Source of the DNA: Mucilaginibacter geliditolerans
GTDB taxonomy: Bacteria > Bacteroidota > Bacteroidia > Sphingobacteriales > Sphingobacteriaceae
Reading direction: 5' to 3'
Assembly: GCF_014200495.1 (NCBI RefSeq)
Contig: NZ_JACHBY010000001.1
Span: 620,001 to 684,000 of the forward strand
DNA: 64,000 nt
In this document: positions 8,807 to 18,594 of the stretch, one piece after another
Numbering within the stretch: position 1 is the stretch's first letter
How the letters are laid out: every line of letters begins with the position of its first letter
Notes under the pieces: generated by a model
Database searches by the model: none
Told to the model about the DNA's origin: nothing
Seen by the model: the letters and a program-made list of their open reading frames with translations, nothing else
Translations under genes and position numbers: made by a program

Positions 8807-10963
8807 TTATTTTGTTATCATCTCAATATTCCCACCATTCTTAAACAAATCGTGCGATACAAAGTAACCTTTACTCACTTTTCCGTTTACTTTTATAGCT
8901 GTTAATGCCCTGCCTTTGTTTGGTTTGGTAATGGTAAGTACTTTACCGGTGCTTGTTTTCCATTTTACCTCATCAAAAAGCGGAACGGTAACAATATACT
9001 TTGGATCGGTTGCTGAAAACGGATATAAACCTAATGAACTGAACACATACCATGACGACATCTCCCCCGCATCATCCATACCGCTTAGTTCAAGCCCCTG
9101 ATCGCCTATACCATATAAGTTGTTCATAATGTAATCGAGCATTTTTTGCGTTTTTTCAGGCTTATTAATAAATATATAAGCAAAAGGGGCTTCATGATCC
9201 GGCTGATTACCCTGGCAATACTGCCCTACCATGGTTTCTACGTTACGGGCTATATAATTAGGGTTCCAGGGCAAAGTAAATAACGAATCGAGCTTGGCTT
9301 CAAAGTTTTTGGGGCCGCCATATAACTTAATCAACCCAGGCATATCATGCGGCGCATAAAAAGATACCTGCCAGGCATTGGCCTCGCGGTACATATATTC
9401 ATAATATGGATACTGCGGGTTAAAGTTTTTGATCCAGTCTCCATTCTCCAATCTGCCACGCATAAACCGGGTTGACGGATCGAACACATTTTTATAATTC
9501 TTTGATCTCGCCATTAAGATCCGGTAATTAGCTGTATCACCTAATTTTTTGGCTATCTGGGCAACCGAATAATCATCATAGGCATATTCCAGCGTAGTTG
9601 AAACGCCTGCCTTGCCTTTGGTTTCCACAACAGGATTAGCCACATCAGGGTCAGATATATAGCCCTTCTGTATGTACTCAGTAATATAGGGACGAGTGCC
9701 GCCAGCCACATTTGCGTTTCTTAATAACAGCTTATAGGTGTCCCGGATATCGAAATCATCAATACCCCTTAAATAAGCACCGGCAATAGAGGATGCAGCA
9801 TGATCGCCATGAAAAAACGTAGGGATAAAGCCGGTTTTATCACCGATATCCTTCATAGATTTGATCACATCAAGCGTTACTTTTGGCGAGATGATTTCTA
9901 ACAATACATCTTTATTGCGATAAGTATCCCATAATGATGGAACGGTGTAATAATTAAAATCAGCTTTAGCCACCTGATTTTTCGCATCGGTATATTCTCC
10001 ATTTATATCGCTGCGCAGGGCGGGCCACAAAAAAGACCTGTATAGGCAGGAATAGAACATCCGCTTTTGCTTATCCGTACCTCCTTTTACCTGAATTTTT
10101 GATAGCAGGTTTTCCCAGGTGTTTGTAGCTTCATTCCGGATTTCATCGAAAGTTTTATTACCGATCTCGGCTTCCAAATTTTGTTTAGCGTTTGCTGTGC
10201 TAACAAATGACAAGCCTATTTTCAATTCAACAGGCCCGGTGCTGCCATCAACTAAATGAACCATAGCATAACCGTTTCGGTGGCCTACTGCCACGGTATC
10301 CAGCTTTGCTATTTTAGTATTCAGTTTGGCATAAAAATAAACGTTCTCGCCATTCTGAAAGCCCTCTATTGCATCGTCTCCCACTTGTTTAATTGTCCAG
10401 TAGCTTACACGGCTATTGGCTTTTGCCAGATCGAAAAGTATTTGCCGGTCGGTATTATTTTTGTATTCGTATTTATGATAGCCGCACCTTAAGGTTGATG
10501 TAAGGCTCACATTTACCTTATAATCGTCAAGGTACACCTGGTAAAAACCGGGCGCCGAGCTTTCATTCTTATGACTGAACCTTGAGCCAAATTTATTGCC
10601 TGTTGGACTTGAAACCGGTAGTATAGGTATATTACAAAGGTTCCAATGCCCCTTATTAGTGTGTGCAAAGCCATATATAACGGTATCCTCGTATTGATAA
10701 CCCGCACCTGAGCCAAATGCAGTGATGGGGCTTAATTGCACCATGGCATTTGGCAATGAGCTACCGGGAAACACCAGGCCCGCCCATGAGCGCCAACCCT
10801 CCGGTAATTTATAGCCAAGAATCTTCGGATCATTAAGCGGCGCCGTACCGATGAAGGTATTCACATATTTGGTATAATTGGCTGTTTGTGCACATACCGG
10901 CGTATAAAATGCTTTTAGCAATATTAGTGCTAAACCCAGGATATATTTTCTTCTTATTTTCAT
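8807..10963 (-). CDS. GH92 alpha-mannosidase, secreted
   Basis: Exo-acting, Ca2+-dependent alpha-1,2/1,3/1,6-mannosidase family; trims mannose from mannan side chains or N-glycans, probably in the periplasm. 718 residues, signal peptide about 1-25 ending PVCAQ. GH92 landmarks in order: VNTFIGTA, the FPGSSLPNAMVQLSP segment, GFAHTNKGHW, GDHAASSIAGAYLRG, the conserved QPDHEAPFAYIF and GMDDAGEMSSWYVFSSLG near the C-terminus (the acidic residues of these last two are the family's catalytic and Ca2+ region). It is the last gene of the leftward operon headed by susC at 18455, 65 nt after the GH76 gene. Which linkage it prefers cannot be read from sequence. Confidence 0.94.
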   Translation of the reverse strand: MKIRRKYILGLALILLKAFYTPVCAQTANYTKYVNTFIGTAPLNDPKILGYKLPEGWRSWAGLVFPGSSLPNAMVQLSPITAFGSGAGYQYEDTVIYGFAHTNKGHWNLCNIPILPVSSPTGNKFGSRFSHKNESSAPGFYQVYLDDYKVNVSLTSTLRCGYHKYEYKNNTDRQILFDLAKANSRVSYWTIKQVGDDAIEGFQNGENVYFYAKLNTKIAKLDTVAVGHRNGYAMVHLVDGSTGPVELKIGLSFVSTANAKQNLEAEIGNKTFDEIRNEATNTWENLLSKIQVKGGTDKQKRMFYSCLYRSFLWPALRSDINGEYTDAKNQVAKADFNYYTVPSLWDTYRNKDVLLEIISPKVTLDVIKSMKDIGDKTGFIPTFFHGDHAASSIAGAYLRGIDDFDIRDTYKLLLRNANVAGGTRPYITEYIQKGYISDPDVANPVVETKGKAGVSTTLEYAYDDYSVAQIAKKLGDTANYRILMARSKNYKNVFDPSTRFMRGRLENGDWIKNFNPQYPYYEYMYREANAWQVSFYAPHDMPGLIKLYGGPKNFEAKLDSLFTLPWNPNYIARNVETMVGQYCQGNQPDHEAPFAYIFINKPEKTQKMLDYIMNNLYGIGDQGLELSGMDDAGEMSSWYVFSSLGLYPFSATDPKYIVTVPLFDEVKWKTSTGKVLTITKPNKGRALTAIKVNGKVSKGYFVSHDLFKNGGNIEMITK

Positions 10964-11028
10964 TTTTAATATTGTATTACTTTTTGCAGATGGATGATCT
11001 TACGGGCTTAAGGTCTATACTACTGTAT

Positions 11029-12207
11029 TTATTGAATATCCGATTCCGCTTTTAGTTTGGCAGCCGCTTCAATCATTATCATACCGCTTAACTGCGTAGT
11101 GAGGTCGGTACTACCAGATGGCTGTTGGGTCCAGTCGGGGCTGATCATAAGCGATGGCCGTGCGATGCCCTTAATATATAGTGTTTGTGCATTTTTTTGC
11201 AAGAAATTCGAATATTTAGTTTTATCAGCAGCATCAAGATCAGTCAATTCGGTTAGTAATGTGAGGTAACGCACCGCTACTCCCTTAAATAATCCGCCAT
11301 CACCCTGTCCTTCACTTTTTAATATGCCGCCCACTTCCAGATCAGGATCAGCAACCAGATTATTTGCTGTACGGATGGCATCCTGAAGATACATCTGATC
11401 TTTTGTGATATTATAAAGTTCAACTGCAGAGCCAATAAATAATCCCTGATTATAAGTAAACACCCAATTATCGATTTTCCCGTCCTGATTACGGTTAATT
11501 CCATCATAAACTACGCCGGTTGTGGGGTCGGTTAAAGTGGTTTTCATCCAGGTATACAAACTTTTAGCTAAGGTAAGGTCATCCTGATTACCTTGCAATT
11601 CATAAAAACGGCTGGCTAGTATAGTGGCATTACCTGTTGAGGGTATATTTTTATAATACAATTGCGTTCGTTGCCAGGCAATCCCCCCACCGGCAACATT
11701 ATTTGATCCGCCTTTTATTTCGGTATATAATAGTTGAGCCGCATTTAAATAATCGGCATCCTTGGTAATATTATAATCGCGCAGGCTCGCATTGGCCAGC
11801 CAGCCCATGTCATCATAAAACTCATTGGGATATGCTCCGCCATTTGCTGTTTTAATGCCGTTAAGCAGCGTTTTCATCCGCTGCGAATAAGTGGTGCTGC
11901 TAGTTCTCAAATAGGCATCGGTTAATACATCAAGCATGTGTGCGTTAGGCCAGTAATTGAAGGTATTATTACCGCTATTGTTTTGAATAAAGTAATTACG
12001 ATCGGCTGATATGAAAGTCACATATGTTTGACTTTGCAATGAATCAGCCAATGCTGCATAATTATAAACAAAAGCGTGCTGTTTTGTTGTATCGACAGGA
12101 GTTGTCCCTCCCCCGCCCGAATCACTCTTTTTTGAGCAGGAGCTCAAAGCAACCAAAATACAGATGATTTGAAGAGGCTTGAAGCATTTAAATTTATTTG
12201 TTTTCAT
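11029..12207 (-). CDS. GH76 endo-alpha-1,6-mannanase lipoprotein
   Basis: Second GH76 enzyme of the locus, 392 residues, without the lectin domain of the one at 5238. Lipobox LVALSSC followed by SKKSDSGGGG, a flexible linker that would hold the enzyme off the membrane. The family's catalytic Asp pair is in FYDDMGWLANASLRDYN; GGGIAWQRTQLYYKN and FTYNQGLFIGSAVELY are further GH76 segments. It sits between the SusE-like gene (53 nt upstream) and GH92 (65 nt downstream), so backbone cutting and side-chain trimming are cotranscribed. The two GH76 proteins may differ in location or chain length preference; that is inference. Confidence 0.92.
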   Translation of the reverse strand: MKTNKFKCFKPLQIICILVALSSCSKKSDSGGGGTTPVDTTKQHAFVYNYAALADSLQSQTYVTFISADRNYFIQNNSGNNTFNYWPNAHMLDVLTDAYLRTSSTTYSQRMKTLLNGIKTANGGAYPNEFYDDMGWLANASLRDYNITKDADYLNAAQLLYTEIKGGSNNVAGGGIAWQRTQLYYKNIPSTGNATILASRFYELQGNQDDLTLAKSLYTWMKTTLTDPTTGVVYDGINRNQDGKIDNWVFTYNQGLFIGSAVELYNITKDQMYLQDAIRTANNLVADPDLEVGGILKSEGQGDGGLFKGVAVRYLTLLTELTDLDAADKTKYSNFLQKNAQTLYIKGIARPSLMISPDWTQQPSGSTDLTTQLSGMIMIEAAAKLKAESDIQ

Positions 12208-12261
12208 AAGATAGGAATTAACGGGTAAAGGGTTACAGCTAACGCCGCAACCCTTTTGTTA

Positions 12262-13398
12262 TTAATGAAGGCTAATTGTGTTATTGTAGTTTGGTAAGCC
12301 CGGACTAAAATTCACGTTTACATTCACGTTTTTATTATTGTCAGCAGGCAGTATCTTAAAACAAAAATTAAACTGCGAATTATCAACTAAATACATATAC
12401 CAGTATGATGCCGGCGTAGTTGAACTTGGGTCAGGATTATCTGAATTGATACTTCCATACCACTCAGTGGATTGTACCCCAGCGGAGTTCATAACTGTAA
12501 ACTGGTATTTATACCTGCTATCGGCACCATATGATTCCTGTGGAATAACCAGGGGCCAGTTATCCAGTTCCCACTGGCTATTACCAATATAAGGTAGCGT
12601 AAACCAGATTTTCCCATCGGGTGCCGACCAGAAGCCAACAGATACAATTTGCGTAAGCGTTGCAGCAGCATTGGTCAGATCGATAGAAATCCTGTACACG
12701 GCATTGTTACCTGTTACAGTGGTACTCCCATTCAATACAACATTTATATTGTTTTGTATGGAATATGTGGTTGGCGTGCCTGTGGTTTTATCAATCAAAC
12801 TGTAAGTACCTGCCTGTAATGATGTATACAATTCAAATACACCATCTGCTGTTTTTTTGAATGCAATGGCTTTTGCAGCGTCGGTGCCATGCTCCGTAGC
12901 TGATCCCGTTAGATAAAGCGAATCGGGCAGCACAGCAAAACCTGCCGGACGGGTAAGCTGCAGCGTGTGGCTGGTGGTACTAAGTTTAGCATTTGTTGCT
13001 TTAGAAACAATAACCGCCCACTTTAATGAGCCGGTACTTGACGCGGCTATACCTGCCATTGATGCAATGGCATTTAACTGTTTTTGTGTGATAGTTGCCT
13101 GTGCCTGAACACCGGATCCATCAGAAAGCACTTTATAAACCGGCTTGCTGAAATCACCACCGGCTTTATCAAAAGCTACTTCATACAATACTAGATCCTG
13201 GGTAGTGCTGGCATTCCAATTAAATACTATACTTGGCCCCGTTGTCGGTTGCAGGTTAATACTTGCATTGTCGGTAGGTGCATTAAGCGTAGTTACCGGG
13301 GCTACTGTAAGGTCGAGCGCCCTTGTATCTTTTTTGCAGGAAGTAAAAGCTATAATGGTTATCATAACCATAAAGCTCATTTTTATTAATGTCTTCAT
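12262..13398 (-). CDS. SusE/SusF-like outer-membrane lipoprotein
   Basis: Likely surface starch/mannan-binding accessory protein of the SusE/F type. 378 residues; lipobox IAFTSC followed by KKDT. The N-terminal part (about 35-145) is a SusE-type immunoglobulin-like domain, with the typical FNWNAS...DLVLYEVAFD stretch; two further beta-rich domains follow (about 155-260 and 265-370) with many Trp and Tyr suited to sugar binding, e.g. IGNSQWELDNWPLV and ASYWYMYLVD. Position between SusD (25 nt) and GH76 is the usual place for SusE. Exact ligand is not visible. Confidence 0.8.
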   Translation of the reverse strand: MKTLIKMSFMVMITIIAFTSCKKDTRALDLTVAPVTTLNAPTDNASINLQPTTGPSIVFNWNASTTQDLVLYEVAFDKAGGDFSKPVYKVLSDGSGVQAQATITQKQLNAIASMAGIAASSTGSLKWAVIVSKATNAKLSTTSHTLQLTRPAGFAVLPDSLYLTGSATEHGTDAAKAIAFKKTADGVFELYTSLQAGTYSLIDKTTGTPTTYSIQNNINVVLNGSTTVTGNNAVYRISIDLTNAAATLTQIVSVGFWSAPDGKIWFTLPYIGNSQWELDNWPLVIPQESYGADSRYKYQFTVMNSAGVQSTEWYGSINSDNPDPSSTTPASYWYMYLVDNSQFNFCFKILPADNNKNVNVNVNFSPGLPNYNNTISLH

Positions 13399-13423
13399 TT
13401 TTTTCGATTTTATAGGTTATGAA

Positions 13424-15046
13424 TTAATAGCCGGGGTTTTGGGTTAAATTTTTATCAAGATTTAACTCCGACTGCGGTATAGGCCACAGGTAATTCTTTG
13501 TTGCATCAAAGTGGCGCAATTGCACCCTGATATATCCGTTATCAACAGTTGGATCGCCATACCTGGCGCCATGCGCATAACCATTAAGCACTGTTTCAGA
13601 AAGTTTCCACCTGCGGATATCCTCAGTTCTCAAACCCTCCATTGCCAGCTCAGTGCGCCTTTCACGCATGATGATATTGGTCATATCCGAATTTCCTGGA
13701 TAGTTCAATGCATTAGGATCGGTAAAACCAGCCCTTTGGCGTAATGCCATGATAGTTTTATTCCAAACATCGGCATTCATTTGCCCAAGGCTGTTTTCAG
13801 CTTCAGCATAATCCAATAAAACTTCGGCCCATCTTATCATTTGCAGATTCAAGCCGGAAACAAATCCCGGCAGGTGATTAGGGTCGAAATATTTTCGCCA
13901 GTAATATCCCGACTGTGAAACCGCTTCGTTCCCTGGCGCATATTCATTAAGTGGCGGTTTGTTCGGATCTGTGCCTGGCTTTATATAAATGATTTGTATT
14001 GTACCATCGGGGTTTAACCATTTATACTGATCGTACACAATAGTAGCGGTAAGCCTCGGATCGCGGTTTACATAAGGGTTGTTTTGATCATAGCCTGATG
14101 TAGGGTCGGTGATAGGTTTTCCGTTGGTCATGATATAATCATTCACCAGCTCCTGTGTTGGGGCAAGGCTATTTACACGAGCACCCGTTGAAATTGGCGC
14201 AAAATCAAAATCCTCAGACCATGCCCTGCCTGTTGTACCCTCTGAGTATTGGAGAGCAAGCATGGTTTCGGTGTTTGTTTTGTTTACCGTTGCATCGCTA
14301 AACAAAGCTCCATAATTGCTGGCTAATGAATAGTTTCCATAGGTAGATGGGTTGTTCATTAGTTTTTCGCAAATGGTTACTACGTCCTGCATGCGGTTAC
14401 CTTCATATAACAGTACTCGGGCCTCCAATGCCAGCGCAGCACCATTGGTTATCCTGCCATTATCAGCAGCAGCATATTGGTCTTTTGATGGTAAACCGGC
14501 AGCACATGCTTCCAGCTCACTGGTTACAAAACTTAGTACGGTAGCTCTCGGGCTCCTGCCAATCACTTTAGCTTGGTCTGGTGTTATAACACTAGTGATC
14601 AGCGGCACATCACCCCACCATTTCATTAAATTAAAATAATCCCATGCTCTTATAAAGCGCACCTCACATTTCATACGGGCAATTACATCGGCACCCAATG
14701 TTTTATTCTGATCAACACTAGCCAAAAACAGGTTGCATGAGTTTATGGCTGAATAATAATAGGTCCAATCGCCAATAAATTTCGCAGTTGATGCATTAAA
14801 ACTTCCGGTAGCTATAGGGTCATTACCACTGCCGTATGCATTGTCAGACATATCATCATTATAAAAATAAAGATTGCTGTTATACATCAGGCTGTAGTTA
14901 TTATTTAACGCGTTATTTACGTTTATGCTGGTAGTCCAAAAGTCCTGATCGGTAAACTTATTTGTAGGCACCAGGTCAAGCTTTTTGCAACTGCTGACAG
15001 CTATGATAGCCAGCGTTGCAATGAATAATTTTTTAAAATATTTCAT
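13424..15046 (-). CDS. SusD/RagB family glycan-binding lipoprotein
   Basis: Partner of the STN-containing SusC at 15069. 540 residues, lipobox IIAVSSC followed by KKLDLVPTNKF. SusD motifs: CEVRFIRAWDYFNLMKWWGDVPLI, RAWSEDFDFAP, MIRWAEVLLDYAEAEN and RRTELAMEGLRTEDIRRW, and the family's ending NLTQNPGY. It starts 22 nt after the susC stop. Length is at the usual size for the family. Confidence 0.95.
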   Translation of the reverse strand: MKYFKKLFIATLAIIAVSSCKKLDLVPTNKFTDQDFWTTSINVNNALNNNYSLMYNSNLYFYNDDMSDNAYGSGNDPIATGSFNASTAKFIGDWTYYYSAINSCNLFLASVDQNKTLGADVIARMKCEVRFIRAWDYFNLMKWWGDVPLITSVITPDQAKVIGRSPRATVLSFVTSELEACAAGLPSKDQYAAADNGRITNGAALALEARVLLYEGNRMQDVVTICEKLMNNPSTYGNYSLASNYGALFSDATVNKTNTETMLALQYSEGTTGRAWSEDFDFAPISTGARVNSLAPTQELVNDYIMTNGKPITDPTSGYDQNNPYVNRDPRLTATIVYDQYKWLNPDGTIQIIYIKPGTDPNKPPLNEYAPGNEAVSQSGYYWRKYFDPNHLPGFVSGLNLQMIRWAEVLLDYAEAENSLGQMNADVWNKTIMALRQRAGFTDPNALNYPGNSDMTNIIMRERRTELAMEGLRTEDIRRWKLSETVLNGYAHGARYGDPTVDNGYIRVQLRHFDATKNYLWPIPQSELNLDKNLTQNPGY

Positions 15047-15068
15047 GGTATGTTATATTTTTAGTGAA

Positions 15069-18000
15069 TTAAAAGGTAACGTCAAGTCCTAAGCCATAAA
15101 AGATTGGCATTGGGTATGAGCGTCCGCTGTTTGAAGGAGCCTGAAGGCCTGTATTATTATCAAATGTTGAAGTTTCAGGATCTATAAATTTAAGCTTGGT
15201 TAGGGTATACAGGTTTTGGCCTATAAGAGATACTCTAAGCTTCTCGATACCGGCTTTTTTGGTCATATCCCTTGGAAAGGTATAGCCGATATTTACATTT
15301 TTTAATCGTGCATAGGCAGCGTTAAAGCTATAAATATCAGAACCATCGCGCCAGTTATTGGTATTTGAATCAGATCCGATAGCAGCCAACCTTGGGTATT
15401 TAGCTCCAGGGTTTGAAGGAGTCCAGAAATCAGTCTGATTTTCAAACAAAGTATTACCATAATTATAATGGAATGGCTCAACATCCTCTCCTCTTATCAA
15501 CTCGGTACGTTTGCCAACGCCTTGTATAAATAACGACATGTCAAACCCTTTCACCGCTATGCGATAGGTAAAACCAAATGTAAATTTGGGGAACGGGTTT
15601 CCCAATGGCACCATATCCCTCTGGTCAATAACACCATCCTTGTTCTCATCAACATATTTCAGGTCGCCGGGAGCAAGATTCAAGCCGGCAGGTTTTGCTG
15701 AGCTTTGAACCTCTGCCTGGGTTTGAAATATGCCTGCAACTTTATAACCATAGTATTGCGTTACCGGGTCACCTACCTGCCTTAACAATGAGTATTCGCC
15801 CAGGTTAACAATTTGCTGGCTGGCGCCATAGCTAAAAGCCAATAGTTTATTGCTGTTATTGGCAATATTAAAGCTAAAGCTTTGTGTAACCGCGTTTGTT
15901 CTAAGGGTGTATGATATAGTAGCTTCCCAACCCTTGTTCTGCACCTTTGAGATGTTATAATCGGGGAAACCGGCACCGAACAGTGCAGGTACATCCTGAC
16001 GTGCCGCCAATATATCGCTGGTTGTTTTATTAAAATAATCTAGTGATACATTTAAGTTATTATTTAAAAAGGCCGCATCCAAGCCTATATTTAAAGTAGC
16101 CGCTCTTTCCCAGGTTAAATCAGGGTTACCCAGTGAATAGCCTGAGCCCCCAACAATAACGTTGTTAAAGCTATAAGCATTTTGATAAGGGAAATATGTA
16201 GTTTGATACTGATATGCATTTACATTCTGATTACCAAGCACACCATATGATGCCCTGAATTTTAAGGTATTAACTACACTTTTTATTGGCTGTAGGAATG
16301 TCTCATCTGAAGCTATCCATGAACCTGCAATTGATGGGAAGAAGCCCCATCTGTGGCCGGATGCAAATTTCGATGAACCATCTTCCCTGAAATCACCTTC
16401 CAGAAAATAACGATCCTTATACGAATAATTTACCCTGCCGAAGAATGAATCCAAGCTGGTTTCAGTAGTGTTGTTATTACTGTTGTGTGAGTTGGCAACA
16501 TCAGGCACAGTACCTGTGGTAGGTGTGCCTAATTGCGGATCGGTATATAATTCCTGATATTGAAAGTCTGATGAATTGAATGACTCATTTGACACGCCTA
16601 ACAGTACATGAAACTTATGATCTTTAATTTGTTTGGTGTACTCACCAAAAACCTGGGAGTTTATTAAAAGCTGCTTAAGGCTGTAATCATACACGGGGGT
16701 ATTATTACCAGACACACCTGTTGGCACATCATTAACCTGTATGGTTCTGCCAAAAGTGCTGTTATCGGTAACTGTACCACCGATTATTCCGGTTAGCTTA
16801 AAGTTATTACTGATATTTAATTCCCCTTTAAGCGTACCAAAAAACTCGTCGTTATCGGTTTGATTATAACCACCTTCCCTTACCGCACCCAATACGTTAA
16901 ATTGTGATGATACCGGGTTGGTAAGATAATTGCCATTAGCATCCTGCCAGCTGTAATTATAAGGCACACGATCCGCATCAGCAAAAAGGTTATTATCGCC
17001 AACAGTATTTGTTTTATTCCGGTTTTTATCATAACTCAATATCAGGTTTACTTTAAACTTACCGATGATAGAGGTTTGGTTCATGCGCAGGTTATATTTC
17101 TGATAACCATAATCAGCACCTGAGCCGCCGTTACCTACTATATTGCTACCCTGGTTTTGATATCCGCCCGAAATAAAATAGGAGTTGGTTGCGCCACCAC
17201 CACTAACAGCTGCATTTTCTGAGATTAAAGGCGCATTCTTTAATACATGCTGCACATCCCAGGTGCCATTGCCCTGCTCTTGTAACTGCTGAATCTGCTC
17301 AGGGGTATATGCCGGTGATAAACCCGAATTTACCAGCGATTCATTTTTATAGTAAGCATTCTGCCAGGCATCTACCTTGTGCAAAAGCACATCGGGATGC
17401 TGGATGCCGTAACTGCTATTGAGCGTAATACTTGGTTTTTCATTTATTTTACCGCTTTTGGTAGTCACCAGGATAACACCATTGGCCGCGCGTGACCCAT
17501 AAATAGCTGCCGAGCCTGCATCCTTTAAGATGGAAACACTGGCAACATCATTAGGATTAAGGGTATTGATATTACCACCCACAATACCATCAATAACTAC
17601 TAAAGGGGTGTTATCGCCTGTGGTACCCACACCGCGGATATTAAGGTTTACGCCACTCCCCGGATCGAGGGCAGTTTGCTGAACAATAAGATTGGGTGAC
17701 TCGCCCTGCAAAGCCTGCAACACATTAAGTACCGGTTTATCGCCAATATCCTTTGCATTAACCTGGTTTACCGCACCTGTTAATGAAATTTTGGTTTGAG
17801 TGCCGTAACCAACAACCACAACCTCGTTAAGGTTAGCATTATATTCTTTAAGCTTTATGTTTATTGAACCATTATCAGGTACCTGCACCTCCTGTGATAA
17901 AAAGCCAATAAAGGAAAACACCAGCACAGCTTTGTTCTCAGTTACTGTAATACTGTAATTTCCGTTCTTATCTGTAATAACTGCATTATGAGTATCCTTC

Positions 18001-18455
18001 TCCTTTACAGTAACACCGGGCAATGCTGCGCCTGTGCTGTCTGTTACTTTACCTGTAACTGCCTTTGAGATTGCTTTTTCAATGGGCTTTACTGGTTTTT
18101 TAGTAATTAAGATGGTCGTATTTTCAATACTGTAAACCAATGGCTGGTTATTAAAACAAATATCCAGTGCCTGTTTTAAACTCATGTTGTTTAAGTTTAA
18201 AGTTACAGGCGAGGCTAAGTTTAACTCATCTTCATTATACAAAAAATCGTAACTGGTTTGAGCCTGAATTTTTGAGAACACCTCCCTGATGGTTGCATTT
18301 TTAACCTTTAAAGTAACCTTTTGGGCATACGTTGCCGCCGATACCTGCAGGAAGGTTACCATTAGCAAAATAAGGGTGAATTTCATGATGAGCAGTGTTT
18401 TATAGATGCGGCAAGGTCGCCTGCCGCAAATAAAATCGGTAAAATTTTTATACAT
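15069..18455 (-). CDS. SusC/RagA family TonB-dependent transducer with N-terminal STN domain
   Basis: Outer-membrane importer that also signals to the FecR anti-sigma factor. 1128 residues. The start at 18455 keeps the long basic N-terminal region (FICGRRPCRIYKT) common in this class before the hydrophobic core LILLMVTFLQVSAATYAQ; an internal Met at 18386 is an alternative. Order: signal peptide, STN domain (about 50-115, VFSKIQAQTSYDFLYN and LDICFNNQPLVYSIEN), carboxypeptidase-like regulatory domain (about 130-205, FSFIGFLSQEVQVP), plug from VVVVGYGTQTK, barrel ending LGLDVTF. Presence of STN plus upstream fecR means ECF-type surface signalling. The fecR-susC gap carries a plus-strand terminator and possible antisense RNA (see 18464-18567). 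Confidence 0.96.
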   Translation of the reverse strand: MYKNFTDFICGRRPCRIYKTLLIMKFTLILLMVTFLQVSAATYAQKVTLKVKNATIREVFSKIQAQTSYDFLYNEDELNLASPVTLNLNNMSLKQALDICFNNQPLVYSIENTTILITKKPVKPIEKAISKAVTGKVTDSTGAALPGVTVKEKDTHNAVITDKNGNYSITVTENKAVLVFSFIGFLSQEVQVPDNGSINIKLKEYNANLNEVVVVGYGTQTKISLTGAVNQVNAKDIGDKPVLNVLQALQGESPNLIVQQTALDPGSGVNLNIRGVGTTGDNTPLVVIDGIVGGNINTLNPNDVASVSILKDAGSAAIYGSRAANGVILVTTKSGKINEKPSITLNSSYGIQHPDVLLHKVDAWQNAYYKNESLVNSGLSPAYTPEQIQQLQEQGNGTWDVQHVLKNAPLISENAAVSGGGATNSYFISGGYQNQGSNIVGNGGSGADYGYQKYNLRMNQTSIIGKFKVNLILSYDKNRNKTNTVGDNNLFADADRVPYNYSWQDANGNYLTNPVSSQFNVLGAVREGGYNQTDNDEFFGTLKGELNISNNFKLTGIIGGTVTDNSTFGRTIQVNDVPTGVSGNNTPVYDYSLKQLLINSQVFGEYTKQIKDHKFHVLLGVSNESFNSSDFQYQELYTDPQLGTPTTGTVPDVANSHNSNNNTTETSLDSFFGRVNYSYKDRYFLEGDFREDGSSKFASGHRWGFFPSIAGSWIASDETFLQPIKSVVNTLKFRASYGVLGNQNVNAYQYQTTYFPYQNAYSFNNVIVGGSGYSLGNPDLTWERAATLNIGLDAAFLNNNLNVSLDYFNKTTSDILAARQDVPALFGAGFPDYNISKVQNKGWEATISYTLRTNAVTQSFSFNIANNSNKLLAFSYGASQQIVNLGEYSLLRQVGDPVTQYYGYKVAGIFQTQAEVQSSAKPAGLNLAPGDLKYVDENKDGVIDQRDMVPLGNPFPKFTFGFTYRIAVKGFDMSLFIQGVGKRTELIRGEDVEPFHYNYGNTLFENQTDFWTPSNPGAKYPRLAAIGSDSNTNNWRDGSDIYSFNAAYARLKNVNIGYTFPRDMTKKAGIEKLRVSLIGQNLYTLTKLKFIDPETSTFDNNTGLQAPSNSGRSYPMPIFYGLGLDVTF

Positions 18456-18463
18456 TTGAGTGT

Positions 18464-18567
18464 TAGATTAGTTAATGGATTGTATTAAGCTGCAACTGTT
18501 TATTATCTGACAAAGCCTTGAGCTTTACAGCCAGGGGCGTTGCGAGCGCTCCTGGTTTATTTTTTTC
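18464..18567 (+). ncRNA. Candidate cis-antisense small RNA opposite the susC leader
   Basis: On the plus strand, TACATTTG (18451-18458) matches the Bacteroidetes -7 box TAnnTTTG exactly, although no clear -33 TTTG precedes it. About 100 nt downstream lies a GC-rich hairpin followed by a T-tract (18531-18567). The predicted RNA would lie opposite the untranslated leader of susC, in the gap between fecR and susC. DonS-type antisense RNAs of Bacteroides occupy this same position in ECF/FecR-controlled loci and repress them. Location, orientation and terminator are seen; existence of the transcript is inference. Confidence 0.4.
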
Positions 18568-18574
18568 AGATAAT
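18502..18574 (+). terminator. Nested hairpins with plus-strand intrinsic terminator in the fecR-susC gap
   Basis: Outer 9-bp perfect stem ATTATCTGA (18502-18510) with TCAGATAAT (18566-18574) encloses AAAGC/GCTTT (around 18512-18526) and a 9-bp stem CCAGGGGCG (18531-18539) with CGCTCCTGG (18547-18555), followed by TTTATTTTTTT. The one irregular position of the inner stem is a G-U pair on plus-strand RNA and an A-C mismatch on minus-strand RNA, and the T-tract follows on the plus strand, so the plus strand is the likely functional one. On the minus strand the same bases could fold as a three-way junction in the susC leader. Confidence 0.6.
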
Positions 18575-18594
18575 TGTTAATTTGAAGTAATGAT

